Below are positions 49,811 through 57,960 of a stretch of DNA of 64,000 nt, piece by piece. This stretch comes from Bradyrhizobium cenepequi. Its GTDB lineage: Bacteria; Pseudomonadota; Alphaproteobacteria; Rhizobiales; Xanthobacteraceae. A model generated the notes under the pieces. That model was not told the origin of the DNA. It saw only the letters and a program-made list of their open reading frames with translations, and did not search any database. The stretch's first letter is position 1, and each line of letters begins with the position of its first letter. The translations under genes were made by a program, and so were the position numbers. Where the stretch lies: assembly GCF_020329485.1 (NCBI RefSeq), contig NZ_JAGKJI010000016.1, positions 62,001 through 126,000 of the forward strand. The letters run 5' to 3'.

Positions 49811-51552
49811 GATTTGGCTCCGGCCTCCGAGACGATCTTGACCGGTGGCGTCGGGGCGACGCGCGGCTGCAGCACCTGCGCCAGCACGGTTTCCTTCGGG
49901 CCAAAGGTCTGCATGCGGCCGTCCTTCAGCACCAGGATCTGGTCGACGCCTTCGATCCCGATCGGCCGATGCGCCACCACCACCACAACCGCGCCGCGCT
50001 CGCGCGCCGAGCGCACCGCCCGCGTCAGCGCCTCGTCACCTTCGCTGTCGAGATTGGAGTTCGGCTCGTCCAGCACGATCAGGAATGGATTGCCATAGAG
50101 CGCACGCGCCAGCGCGATCCGCTGCGCCTGGCCGGCCGACAGCGCCGCGCCCTGCTCGCCCACCTGCGTGTCGTAGCCTTCGCGCATCTTGATGATCATC
50201 TCGTGCACGCCGGCCTCCTTGGCGGCGGCGATGATATCGTCCGACTTCGCTTCCGCGTCGAACCGACAGATATTCTGCGCCACCGTACCCGCGAACAATT
50301 CGACGTCCTGCGGCAGATAGCCGACGTAGCGGCCCAGCACGTCCGGTGACCATTGGTCGAGCGCGGCACCATCGAGCCGCACCTTGCCGCGGAACGGCAT
50401 CCAGACGCCGACCAGCGCGCGCACCAGCGACGATTTGCCGGAGCCGCTGGGACCGATAATGCCGACGCCGCTGCCGGCTTCGAGCGCAAAGGTCACGTCC
50501 GTCACGATCACCCGCTGGTCGCCTGGCGCCGCGAGCGAGACCGCTTCGACTGAGAGCCGTTTGGTCGGCGCCTGCAGCAAAGTCTGAGTACCTGCGGCAG
50601 GCATCTGCTGCAGCAGCCGGTTGAGACGCTCCCAACTCTGCCGCGCTGCGACAAATCCTTTCCAATGCGCGATCGCAAGATCGACCGGCGCCAGCGCGCG
50701 GGCACTCAGGATCGAACCCGCGATGATGATGCCGCCGGTCGCCTCCTGGTAGATGACCAGATAGGCGCCGACCGCGAGCACCGCGGACTGCAGCATCATG
50801 CGCAGCACCTTGGCGACCGCGCCAAGCCCGCCGGCGACGTCGCTCGCGCGCTGGTTGCCCGCGAGATAATTCTCGTTGGCCTCGCTCCAGCGCCGCCCCA
50901 GCCGACCGGACATGCCCATCGCCACCAGCACTTCGGCGTTGCGGCGGCTCGCCGCCGCGAGATCATTGCGACGGGCGGCGAGCGTCATCGCCTCCTTGGC
51001 AGGGCTGCGCGACATGAATTCGGTGATCAGCGTCAACGTGATCAGGATGATCGCGCCAACCAGTGCGGTGACGCCGAGCAGCCAGTGGAATGCAAAGCAG
51101 ATCGCCATATAGAGCGGCAGCCACGGCAGGTCGAAGAATGCGCCCGGCCCCTGGCTGCCGAGGAACGACCTGACATTGTCCAGATCGCGCAGCGGCTGCA
51201 GGCCTTCGGTGCGATTGCCCATCAGCAGCGGCAGGCGCACGATGGTCTCGAACACACGCGCGTTGATCGCTTCGTCCAGCGAGGTGCCGATCCGCCCGAG
51301 GACCCGTCCGCGCAGGAGATCAAGCACGCCCTGCGCGACGTAAAGGCCGGCGGCGAGCGCGACCAGGCCGATCAGGGTCGGCACGCTGCGGCTCGGCAGC
51401 ACGCGGTCGTAGACCTCCAGCATGAAGATCGAGCCGGTCAGATACAGAACGTTGATCACGCAGCTCATCAGGCCGACGCCGATGAAAGCGGACCGGCAGG
51501 CGCGCAGCGCATCGCCGAGTTCGGAACGCCGGACGCCGGGAGTGGCTGCCAT
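49807..51552 (-). CDS. type I secretion ABC exporter (PrtD family)
   Basis: 581 residues: a membrane domain of about six helices (residues 1-310) and a nucleotide-binding domain. Walker A GIIGPSGSGKSSLVRAL at about 366, signature LSAGQAQRIALARAL, Walker B FLIVLDEPNSNLD, switch His in VVVVAHRP. No N-terminal C39 peptidase domain, so the substrates have uncleaved C-terminal signals, as with RTX proteins. The ATG at 51552 is used; a TTG one codon earlier is possible. It exports together with the adaptor. A C-terminal piece of a candidate substrate lies at 63858-64000. Confidence 0.96.
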   Translation of the reverse strand: MAATPGVRRSELGDALRACRSAFIGVGLMSCVINVLYLTGSIFMLEVYDRVLPSRSVPTLIGLVALAAGLYVAQGVLDLLRGRVLGRIGTSLDEAINARVFETIVRLPLLMGNRTEGLQPLRDLDNVRSFLGSQGPGAFFDLPWLPLYMAICFAFHWLLGVTALVGAIILITLTLITEFMSRSPAKEAMTLAARRNDLAAASRRNAEVLVAMGMSGRLGRRWSEANENYLAGNQRASDVAGGLGAVAKVLRMMLQSAVLAVGAYLVIYQEATGGIIIAGSILSARALAPVDLAIAHWKGFVAARQSWERLNRLLQQMPAAGTQTLLQAPTKRLSVEAVSLAAPGDQRVIVTDVTFALEAGSGVGIIGPSGSGKSSLVRALVGVWMPFRGKVRLDGAALDQWSPDVLGRYVGYLPQDVELFAGTVAQNICRFDAEAKSDDIIAAAKEAGVHEMIIKMREGYDTQVGEQGAALSAGQAQRIALARALYGNPFLIVLDEPNSNLDSEGDEALTRAVRSARERGAVVVVVAHRPIGIEGVDQILVLKDGRMQTFGPKETVLAQVLQPRVAPTPPVKIVSEAGAKS

Positions 51553-51780
51553 CAATTCTCATCTCTACAAAAGGGCTACGTAATCACCGGGTTTTACCGT
51601 TGTTTGCGGCCAGCGTCCATTTGCGACGCCCCAACATTCATTAGGTTGCGTTAACCTCGTTGCGGTTCCGGCACACGCAAGCATACCGGCTGAACCACGA
51701 TAGTTAATTGACAACAGCCCGCGGTCCCGAGGGCGGCGCAACGCGCAACCCGGATTACGACGCGGTTCCGGAGAAGAGCC

Positions 51781-52050
51781 CTAGAACCGGCCGCCGCCCC
51801 GGATCAGCCGGACGACCACGAGCAGCAGGATGGCGCCGATCGCGGAATAGACGATTTCCGAGACGAGCCCGGTGCCGAGGCGGATGCCGAGCTTCGGAAA
51901 CAGATAGCTTGCCACCAGCGCGCCGGCGATGCCGACCAGGATGTCGCCGATGATGCCGAAACCGGTGCCGCGCACGATCTTGCCGGCCAGCCAGCCGGCG
52001 ATCAGGCCGACAAACAGGATGACGAGAATGCCCTCGTTGGAAATGTACAT
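51781..52050 (-). CDS. GlsB/YeaQ/YmgE family stress-response membrane protein
   Basis: 89 residues with three glycine-rich membrane helices: ILVILFVGLIAGWLAGKIVRGTGFGIIGDILVGIAGALVASYLFP is the transglycosylase-associated protein pattern. Many copies occur in rhizobial genomes, often stress-induced; the function is not known. It lies alone between the exporter and the peptide transporter. Confidence 0.93.
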   Translation of the reverse strand: MYISNEGILVILFVGLIAGWLAGKIVRGTGFGIIGDILVGIAGALVASYLFPKLGIRLGTGLVSEIVYSAIGAILLLVVVRLIRGGGRF

Positions 52051-52076
52051 CTGAAATCCCCTGGTCCCCGCGCCTA

Positions 52077-52124
52077 AAGCATGATCCGGAAGAATGGTAC
52101 CGGTTTTCCGGAAAGATCATGCTT
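52077..52124. repeat. short palindromic repeat AAGCATGATC...GATCATGCTT
   Basis: AAGCATGATCCGGAA on the left and TTCCGGAAAGATCATGCTT on the right with ACCGGT in the middle. This is a common intergenic element in Rhizobiales genomes. It lies just before the start of the GlsB-type gene. Confidence 0.8.
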
Positions 52125-52262
52125 AAACAACAACGTAAAGTGCGATGGCCCAAAGCCCTGGCACTTTAGTGCGTCGCGGCGGAAAGCTAACCACAATCAG
52201 GTGACGTGACGACTGGAATCTGGCGGAGTTTTCTTGACGCCGAGGTGACAGCGACGGCGGTG

Positions 52263-53240
52263 TTACGCCGTGGCAACAGCCGGCTCAGCCAGGACGCACC
52301 GCGCCATGCGGTCCGGCGCCACCTGCACCACGGGCGGCAACTGCTCGCTGCAGCGCGGCTGCGCCAGGCTGCAGCGTGGCGCGAAGGAGCAACTGGTCGG
52401 CGCGCGATCGAGCGAGGGCGGCGTGCCCGGGATCGTCTCCAGCCGTTCCCCACGCTTGGCCCCATGAATGGTCGAGGCCAACAAGCCCTTGGCGTAAGGG
52501 TGGACCGGGGAACGCACGATGCCACGGAGACTGCCCTGCTCGACGATCTGGCCGGCATACATGACAGCGACGCGGTCGCAGATCTCGACCGCGACCCCGA
52601 TGTCGTGGGTCACAAAGATCACCGACATGCCGAACTCGCGCTGCAATTCGCGCAGCAGGAGCAGGATCTGGATCTGCACGGTGGCATCGAGCGCGGTGGT
52701 CGGCTCGTCCGCGAGCAGGATCTTCGGCTTGCAGGCGAGCGCGAGCGCAATCATCGCGCGCTGCCGCATGCCGCCCGACATCTCGTGCGGATAGGAGTCG
52801 AGCCGGCGCTTGGCGGAGGGGATGCGCACCACCTCCAGCATCTCGAGCGCACGCGCCATCCCCTCGCGCTCGCCCTTGCCCTCGTGCCGCATCACGGTTT
52901 CCGCGATCTGACGGCCGATGGTGTAGACAGGATCAAGCGCGAGCGCCGGCTCCTGGAAGATCATCGAGACGGTCTGGCCGCGAAAATTCGACAGCGCCTC
53001 GTCGTCCATCGCCAGCACATCCTGTCCCAACACTGTGACGCTGCCCGAGATCTGCGTCCGCTTTTTCGGCAACAGTCGCATCAGCGCGCGCAGCGTGACG
53101 CTCTTGCCGGAGCCGGATTCGCCGAGCAGGCCGAGCACTTCGCCCTCACCGAGCGAGAGGCTCAGATCATTGACGGCGTGCACCGTGCGTTCGCCGGTGA
53201 AGCGGATGTTGAGATCTCGGACTTCGACAAGATTGGTCAT
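52263..53240 (-). CDS. peptide-type ABC transporter ATP-binding protein (DppD/OppD family)
   Basis: 325 residues. Walker A GLLGESGSGKSVTLRAL at about 37-53, signature MSGGMRQRAMIALALA, Walker B PKILLADEPTTALD, and the C-terminal oligopeptide-transporter extension GTPPSLDRAPTSCSFAPRCSLAQPRCSEQLPP with the four Cys that hold an Fe-S cluster in some DppD proteins. The start overlaps the amidase stop by 4 bases. It is the last gene of the operon, split from its partner ATPase by the amidase and small subunit. Confidence 0.96.
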   Translation of the reverse strand: MTNLVEVRDLNIRFTGERTVHAVNDLSLSLGEGEVLGLLGESGSGKSVTLRALMRLLPKKRTQISGSVTVLGQDVLAMDDEALSNFRGQTVSMIFQEPALALDPVYTIGRQIAETVMRHEGKGEREGMARALEMLEVVRIPSAKRRLDSYPHEMSGGMRQRAMIALALACKPKILLADEPTTALDATVQIQILLLLRELQREFGMSVIFVTHDIGVAVEICDRVAVMYAGQIVEQGSLRGIVRSPVHPYAKGLLASTIHGAKRGERLETIPGTPPSLDRAPTSCSFAPRCSLAQPRCSEQLPPVVQVAPDRMARCVLAEPAVATA

Positions 53241-54649
53241 ACGAGCTTCGGCACCTTGGCGTGAAAATCGGTGGCCCGCTGGAACGCCGCACCGATGCGA
53301 AGCAGCGTGGCTTCCTCGAAGGAGCGGCCGATCAGTTGCATGCCGACCGGGAGCCCAGCGCGGGTGAAGCCCGAGGGGATCGCCAGCGACGGCAGACCGA
53401 GATAGTTGACCGGGCGGGTGAAGCGCGTCAGGCGCTGGATCACCGCCTCGGCGCCAGGGCCATTGCCGACATCGCTCTCGGCGATGGTCGGCGCGGGCAC
53501 CGGCGCGGCCGGCGCGATCACCGCGTCCACGCCGGCAACCGCAGCATTGTAGGCGGCGAGCGCCGGACCGCGCCAGCGCATCGCTTCGAGATAGCTGACG
53601 GCGGGAACGGCAAGCCCGTTCTGCAGCCGCATCAACACCTGCGGACCGTAATCCTGCGGACGCTCGATCATCCAGCGCTTGTGGAAAGCCGCAGCCTCGA
53701 CGGCAAGCACGATCTGAGACGCCGAGCTGAGTTGACGCTGGTCGGGCAGTTCGACCTTGACGATCTCCGCGCCCTCGCGCTTGAGGAGCGCGATGGCCTC
53801 GTCGAGAATGCGCGCCACTTCAGAGTCGAGATCGTCGACATAGAAGGCGGTCGGCACGCCGATCTTGAGGCCTTTCAGCGAACCTTTGGTGGCTTCCAGA
53901 TAATCCGGCACCGGCGCGGTCGAGGCGGTCGGATCCTCAGGGTCGCTACCCGCCATCAGGCCGAGCAGCAGCGCGCAATCTTCCGCGGTCTGCGCCAACG
54001 GGCCGACGGTGTCGAGCGATTGCGACAGCGGCATTGCGCCCGCGCGGCTGACGCGGCCGACCGTTGTCTTCAAGCCGGTGACACCACAGAAATGCGCAGG
54101 CATCCGGACCGAGCCCCCCGTGTCGGATCCGAGCGCCGCGAAGGTCAACCGCGCGGCGACCGCCGAACCGGAGCCGGAGGACGAGCCGCCGGTGATGTGA
54201 TCGACGTTCCAGGGATTATGGACCGGGCCGTAATGCACGTTGTGGCCGGTTGGGCCGTAGGCAAACTCGACCATCTGCAGCGAGCCGAGCCGAATGCTGC
54301 CGGCATCCTTCAGCCGCTGCAGCGCGGTCGCCGTGGTCTTGGCGACGAAGTCGCGGCGGATCAGCGAGCCGCAGGTCACGACCTTGCCCGCCTCGTAGTA
54401 CATGTCCTTGTGCGCAAGCGGCACGCCGTGGAGAACGCCGCGGCTCTTGCCCCTGGCGAGTTCCGCGTCGGCTTCATCGGCGGCGACGAGCGCCTGTTCG
54501 GACTCGAGTGCCATGAAGGCGTTGAGCTTTGGCTGCCACTCCGCGATGCGATGCAGCAAGGCTCGCGTCACCTCACGCGAGGAGGCTTTCTTCTCGGCGA
54601 TCACTTTCGCAGCCGCGGTCAGCGACATTAAGGCGAGTTCGGCGCTCAT
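53237..54649 (-). CDS. amidase, AtzE/GatA-like
   Basis: 470 residues. Triad: Lys in GVPLAHKDMYYEAGK, the Ser-rich run ITGGSSSGSGSAVAARL, and the nucleophile Ser in LGSDTGGSVRMPAHFCG. FTRPVNYLGLPSLAIPSGFTRAGLPVGMQLIGRSFEE is the usual C-terminal stretch. Its start overlaps the stop of a 65-residue AtzG-like protein, the arrangement of the AtzE-AtzG amidase/small-subunit pair that deaminates 1-carboxybiuret. Both are embedded between ABC transporter genes, so the enzyme probably acts on an imported amide. Substrate unknown. Confidence 0.93.
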   Translation of the reverse strand: MSAELALMSLTAAAKVIAEKKASSREVTRALLHRIAEWQPKLNAFMALESEQALVAADEADAELARGKSRGVLHGVPLAHKDMYYEAGKVVTCGSLIRRDFVAKTTATALQRLKDAGSIRLGSLQMVEFAYGPTGHNVHYGPVHNPWNVDHITGGSSSGSGSAVAARLTFAALGSDTGGSVRMPAHFCGVTGLKTTVGRVSRAGAMPLSQSLDTVGPLAQTAEDCALLLGLMAGSDPEDPTASTAPVPDYLEATKGSLKGLKIGVPTAFYVDDLDSEVARILDEAIALLKREGAEIVKVELPDQRQLSSASQIVLAVEAAAFHKRWMIERPQDYGPQVLMRLQNGLAVPAVSYLEAMRWRGPALAAYNAAVAGVDAVIAPAAPVPAPTIAESDVGNGPGAEAVIQRLTRFTRPVNYLGLPSLAIPSGFTRAGLPVGMQLIGRSFEEATLLRIGAAFQRATDFHAKVPKLV

Positions 54650-54843
54650 TTCGACACCTTCGCGGTCTGTGCGAGCAGGAAGCTTGCGGGCTCGAGATCA
54701 AACGGCAGGGTGCCGGCGACCGGCGCAAAGCCGGCGAAAGCCGGACTGATCGAATTGGAAATCCGCGCCGCGACTTCGCCGTCGACGGGCACGCCTGCGA
54801 CGTCGGCCGTCGCCATCGCTTCCTTGGGACTGGGTTTCGTCAT
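54646..54843 (-). CDS. AtzG-like (DUF4089) small subunit
   Basis: 65 residues: MTKPSPKEAMATADVAGVPV, then two helices, ending ASFLLAQTAKVSK. This matches by eye the AtzG/DUF4089 pattern (a first helix with VPVDGEVAARI and an end of LPFDLEPASFL). AtzG is a GatC-like cap that stabilises an amidase partner. The start overlaps the DppF-type gene stop (ATGA), and its stop overlaps the amidase start, so three proteins are made by linked translation. Confidence in the family is moderate because it is so small. Confidence 0.75.
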   Translation of the reverse strand: MTKPSPKEAMATADVAGVPVDGEVAARISNSISPAFAGFAPVAGTLPFDLEPASFLLAQTAKVSK

Positions 54844-55907
54844 GCCGCCTCTTCCTCCCTTGCCGGTGCGCGGCTGTGCCCCGAGCCCGGAATGGCCATG
54901 TAGCACGCCGCCTGATGACCCGTACTATCGAGCGTAGTCAGTTGTGGAGTGGCTTTTGCGCAGAGCGGCTCCGCAAACGGGCAGCGGGTGTGAAACCGGC
55001 AGCCCGGCGGCGGATCGATCGGGTTCGGTGGATCGCCCGAGATCGGCGGCACCTCCGTCCGCTTGTCCGGATCGGAGGATGGCATCGCCGCAAGCAGCGC
55101 GCGGGTATAGGGATGCGCAGGCTGATCCCAGACCTTGTCGACCGGGCCGAGCTCGACGACTTCGCCGAGATACATCACCAGCACGCGGTCAGAGATGTAG
55201 CGGACGACGTTGAGGTCGTGGCTGATGAAGAGATAGGTCAGCCCGAACTCGCGCTTGAGATCCGCGAGCAGGTTGAGCACCTGCGCCTCGACGGATTTAT
55301 CGAGCGCGGAGACGGCTTCATCGAGGATCACCAGCCGCGGCGACAGCGCCAAGGCACGCGCGATGTTGACGCGCTGACGCTGGCCGCCGGAGATCTCGTG
55401 CGGGTAGCGGTTGGCGAAGTTTTCGGGCCGCAAACCCACCTTGCCGAGCAGCTCGCGCGCGAGCGCCCGTGCGGCACCATCTGCCATGCCATGCACCTTC
55501 GGGCCGAAGGCAATGGATTCCTCGATGGTGAGGCGCGGATTGAGCGAGGCGTAGCTGTCCTGAAACACCATCTGCATGCCGCGGCGCAATTCGCGCAACG
55601 ACAGCGTACGGCCGACCTGCATGCCGTCATAGATGATCTCTCCGGAGTCGCGCTTCATCAGGTGCATCAGGAGCCGCGCAGTGGTCGACTTGCCGCAGCC
55701 GGACTCGCCGACAATGCCGACGGTCTCGCCCTTGGCAATCGCGAAGGAGACATTATCGACCGCCCGCACGGTCTTGCGCGCACCGAACAATTCACCGCGC
55801 ACCGGGAAGTGCTTGGTCAGGCCCGTCACCTGAAGCAGCGGCTGCGCGGCGCCGCCGACGTCCTCGACGGGGGCAAGCATATCGACGTGTGAATGTATCT
55901 CGCTCAT
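54840..55907 (-). CDS. peptide-type ABC transporter ATP-binding protein (DppF/OppF family)
   Basis: 355 residues. Walker A GIVGESGCGKSTTARLL at about 63-79, signature ISGGQRQRVNIARALAL, Walker B PRLVILDEAVSALD, and the extension GDPPNPIDPPPGCRFHTRCPFAEPLC. It forms the ATPase pair with the DppD-type protein. It begins 3 bases after the permease stop and overlaps the AtzG-like start. Confidence 0.96.
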   Translation of the reverse strand: MSEIHSHVDMLAPVEDVGGAAQPLLQVTGLTKHFPVRGELFGARKTVRAVDNVSFAIAKGETVGIVGESGCGKSTTARLLMHLMKRDSGEIIYDGMQVGRTLSLRELRRGMQMVFQDSYASLNPRLTIEESIAFGPKVHGMADGAARALARELLGKVGLRPENFANRYPHEISGGQRQRVNIARALALSPRLVILDEAVSALDKSVEAQVLNLLADLKREFGLTYLFISHDLNVVRYISDRVLVMYLGEVVELGPVDKVWDQPAHPYTRALLAAMPSSDPDKRTEVPPISGDPPNPIDPPPGCRFHTRCPFAEPLCAKATPQLTTLDSTGHQAACYMAIPGSGHSRAPAREEEAA

Positions 55908-55910
55908 GAT

Positions 55911-56798
55911 TCAGTTCCGGATGTCCATGGCGCTGCGCATGCCGTCGCTCAAAAGGTTGAAGCAGATCGACACCGCGAAGATCATCACCCCCGGGAGTGC
56001 CGCGACCCAGGGATTGACGTAGATCGCGGTGCGCAGCGTGTTCAGCATCAGACCCCATTCCGGCTCCGGCGGCTTTGTGCCGAGACCGAGGAACGAAAGA
56101 CCGGCGGCAAGGATCATCGACACCGAGATCAGGCCGGTGGCGTAAACGAAGATCGGGCCCAGCACGTTGCCGAGCATGTGCACGCGCATGATGGTGAGCG
56201 GACCCGCACCAGAGGCGCGCGCGGCTTCGACGAAATCCATGTTGCGCACGCCGGTCGTCACGCTTTCGGCAACGCGGGTGATCTGCGGTACGAACACGAC
56301 GGTGAGCGACACGATGGAGTTGACAATGCCGGCGCCCAGCGCGCCCGAGATCGCGATCGCCAGGAGCACCGAGGGAAACGCGTAGAACACGTCGATGGTG
56401 CGCATGATCGCGGTGTTGAGCTTGCCGCCGACATAACCCGCGACCAGTCCGAGCCCGGTGCCGATCACGAAGGCCAAGATCACCGGCAGGATGCCGATGA
56501 TCAGCGACAGACGTCCGCCATAGACGAGACGCGACAGCATATCTCGGCCGAGCTCGTCGGTGCCGAGCAGATAGCCCGGTGTGCCGATATGGCGAAGCCG
56601 TCGGATCATCGAGCCCTGGTAGGGATCGGCGAGCCCGAGCCAGGGCGCCAGCAGTGCCGAGGCAAAGATCAGGATCAGAATGAGCGCGCAGGCCATGCTG
56701 ACCTTGTCGCGCATGATGCGGCGACCGACGGTCGCCCAATAGCCGCGCGCCTTCGTCGCGGGAGCGGCTTGCAATACGAGATCGGTGATCGTGCTCAT
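55911..56798 (-). CDS. peptide-type ABC transporter permease (DppC family)
   Basis: 295 residues with six predicted helices. LGTDELGRDMLSRLVYGGRLSLIIG is the DppC opening, then the EAA loop near FVEAARASGAGPLTIMRVHMLGNVLGPIFVYAT. GLSFLGLGTKPPEPEWGLML is conserved in DppC proteins. Four bases separate it from the DppB-type gene. Confidence 0.96.
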   Translation of the reverse strand: MSTITDLVLQAAPATKARGYWATVGRRIMRDKVSMACALILILIFASALLAPWLGLADPYQGSMIRRLRHIGTPGYLLGTDELGRDMLSRLVYGGRLSLIIGILPVILAFVIGTGLGLVAGYVGGKLNTAIMRTIDVFYAFPSVLLAIAISGALGAGIVNSIVSLTVVFVPQITRVAESVTTGVRNMDFVEAARASGAGPLTIMRVHMLGNVLGPIFVYATGLISVSMILAAGLSFLGLGTKPPEPEWGLMLNTLRTAIYVNPWVAALPGVMIFAVSICFNLLSDGMRSAMDIRN

Positions 56799-56802
56799 CG
56801 CG

Positions 56803-57756
56803 CTAGCCTCGCTTGATCCGCGGGTCGATCGCGGCCTGCGCGATGTCGACCAGGAGGTTGAGCAGCACGAAGAACAGCGCGAGCACCAGGATCGTGCCCT
56901 GCAGCAGCGGCAGATCGCGCTGAAAGATCGCGGAGTTCAACAGCAGTCCCGAGCCCGGCCAGGAGAACACGGTCTCGATCAGGATCGAGCCACCGAGCAT
57001 GTAGCCGAGCTGCAATCCCATCACCGCGAGCGCTGTGGGAGCGGCGTTCTTGACGACGTGGCGGAACACGTTGGTCTCGCGCAGGCCCTTGGCGCGCAGG
57101 GCCTCGACGAAATCCTGCGAGAGGATATCGCCGGTCAGCGCGCGCACCGTGCGGGTGACGATGCCCATCGGGATCACCGAGCTCGTGACCGCGGGCAGGA
57201 TCAGATAGCGGAGATGATCCCAGTCCCACGCCCACGCACCGGAGCCGCCGGGACCGGCGCCAACCGCGGGCAGCCAGTTGAGCTGCACCGAAAAGATGAT
57301 CACCAGCACCATGCCAAGCCAGTAATGCGGCACCGAGACGCCGGCGATCGCAAACGAAGTCGCTGTTTTGTCGATCCAGCTGTCGCGGAAATAGCCGGCG
57401 ATCAGGCCGAACAAGAGCCCAAGCGTGAAACCGATCAGCGCCGCGAAGATCGCAAGCGTCACGGTGTTGCCAACGGCGCGCATCACCTCCGACAGCACCG
57501 GCCGGCCGGTCGCAATGGAATTGCCGAGATCGCCATTCAACGCGCGCCACAGCCACAGCCCGAATTGCACCGGCAGCGGGCGGTCGAAGCCATAGGCGGT
57601 GCGCAATTGCGCCGCCAGCTCCTGCGAGGCGTCGGCCGGCAGCACCGCGACCAGCGGGTCACCGGGCGTGATGTGCACGAGCAGGAAACACACCAGCGCG
57701 ACGCTGATGACGATCGGGATCACATAGACGATGCGTCTGGCGATATAGGCAAACAC
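56803..57756 (-). CDS. peptide-type ABC transporter permease (DppB family)
   Basis: 317 residues. It opens MFAYIARRIVYVIPIVISVALVCFLLVHITPGDP, typical of DppB, with RALNGDLGNSIATGRPV and the EAA loop DFVEALRAKGLRETNVFRHVVKNAAPTALAVMG. Six predicted helices. It is preceded by a 204-base gap carrying a repeat, after the binding-protein gene. Confidence 0.96.
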   Translation of the reverse strand: MFAYIARRIVYVIPIVISVALVCFLLVHITPGDPLVAVLPADASQELAAQLRTAYGFDRPLPVQFGLWLWRALNGDLGNSIATGRPVLSEVMRAVGNTVTLAIFAALIGFTLGLLFGLIAGYFRDSWIDKTATSFAIAGVSVPHYWLGMVLVIIFSVQLNWLPAVGAGPGGSGAWAWDWDHLRYLILPAVTSSVIPMGIVTRTVRALTGDILSQDFVEALRAKGLRETNVFRHVVKNAAPTALAVMGLQLGYMLGGSILIETVFSWPGSGLLLNSAIFQRDLPLLQGTILVLALFFVLLNLLVDIAQAAIDPRIKRG

Positions 57757-57771
57757 GACTAGCTTTCTTCT

Positions 57772-57940
57772 TACCTTCTCCCCTTGTGGGAGAAGGTGGC
57801 GCGGACTTTCGTCCGCGCCGGATGAGGGGTTCTATCCGCGGATGCTGAGGTCGTTGAAGGAAAGAGGCGTGTCCGCGGAAACAGACCCCTCACCCGGCTT
57901 CGCGTTCCGCGAAGCCACCCTCTCCCACAAGGAGAGAGGG
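57772..57940. repeat. intergenic inverted repeat between binding protein and permease genes
   Basis: CCTTCTCCCCTTGTGGGAGA with AGGTGGCGCGGA on the left and CCACCCTCTCCCACAAGGAG on the right; GATGAGGGGTT and ACCCCTCACCCGG pair in the middle. A strong hairpin inside the operon could lower permease expression relative to the binding protein. Confidence 0.8.
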
Positions 57941-57960
57941 TAAATCAGCGCAACGTGCGC

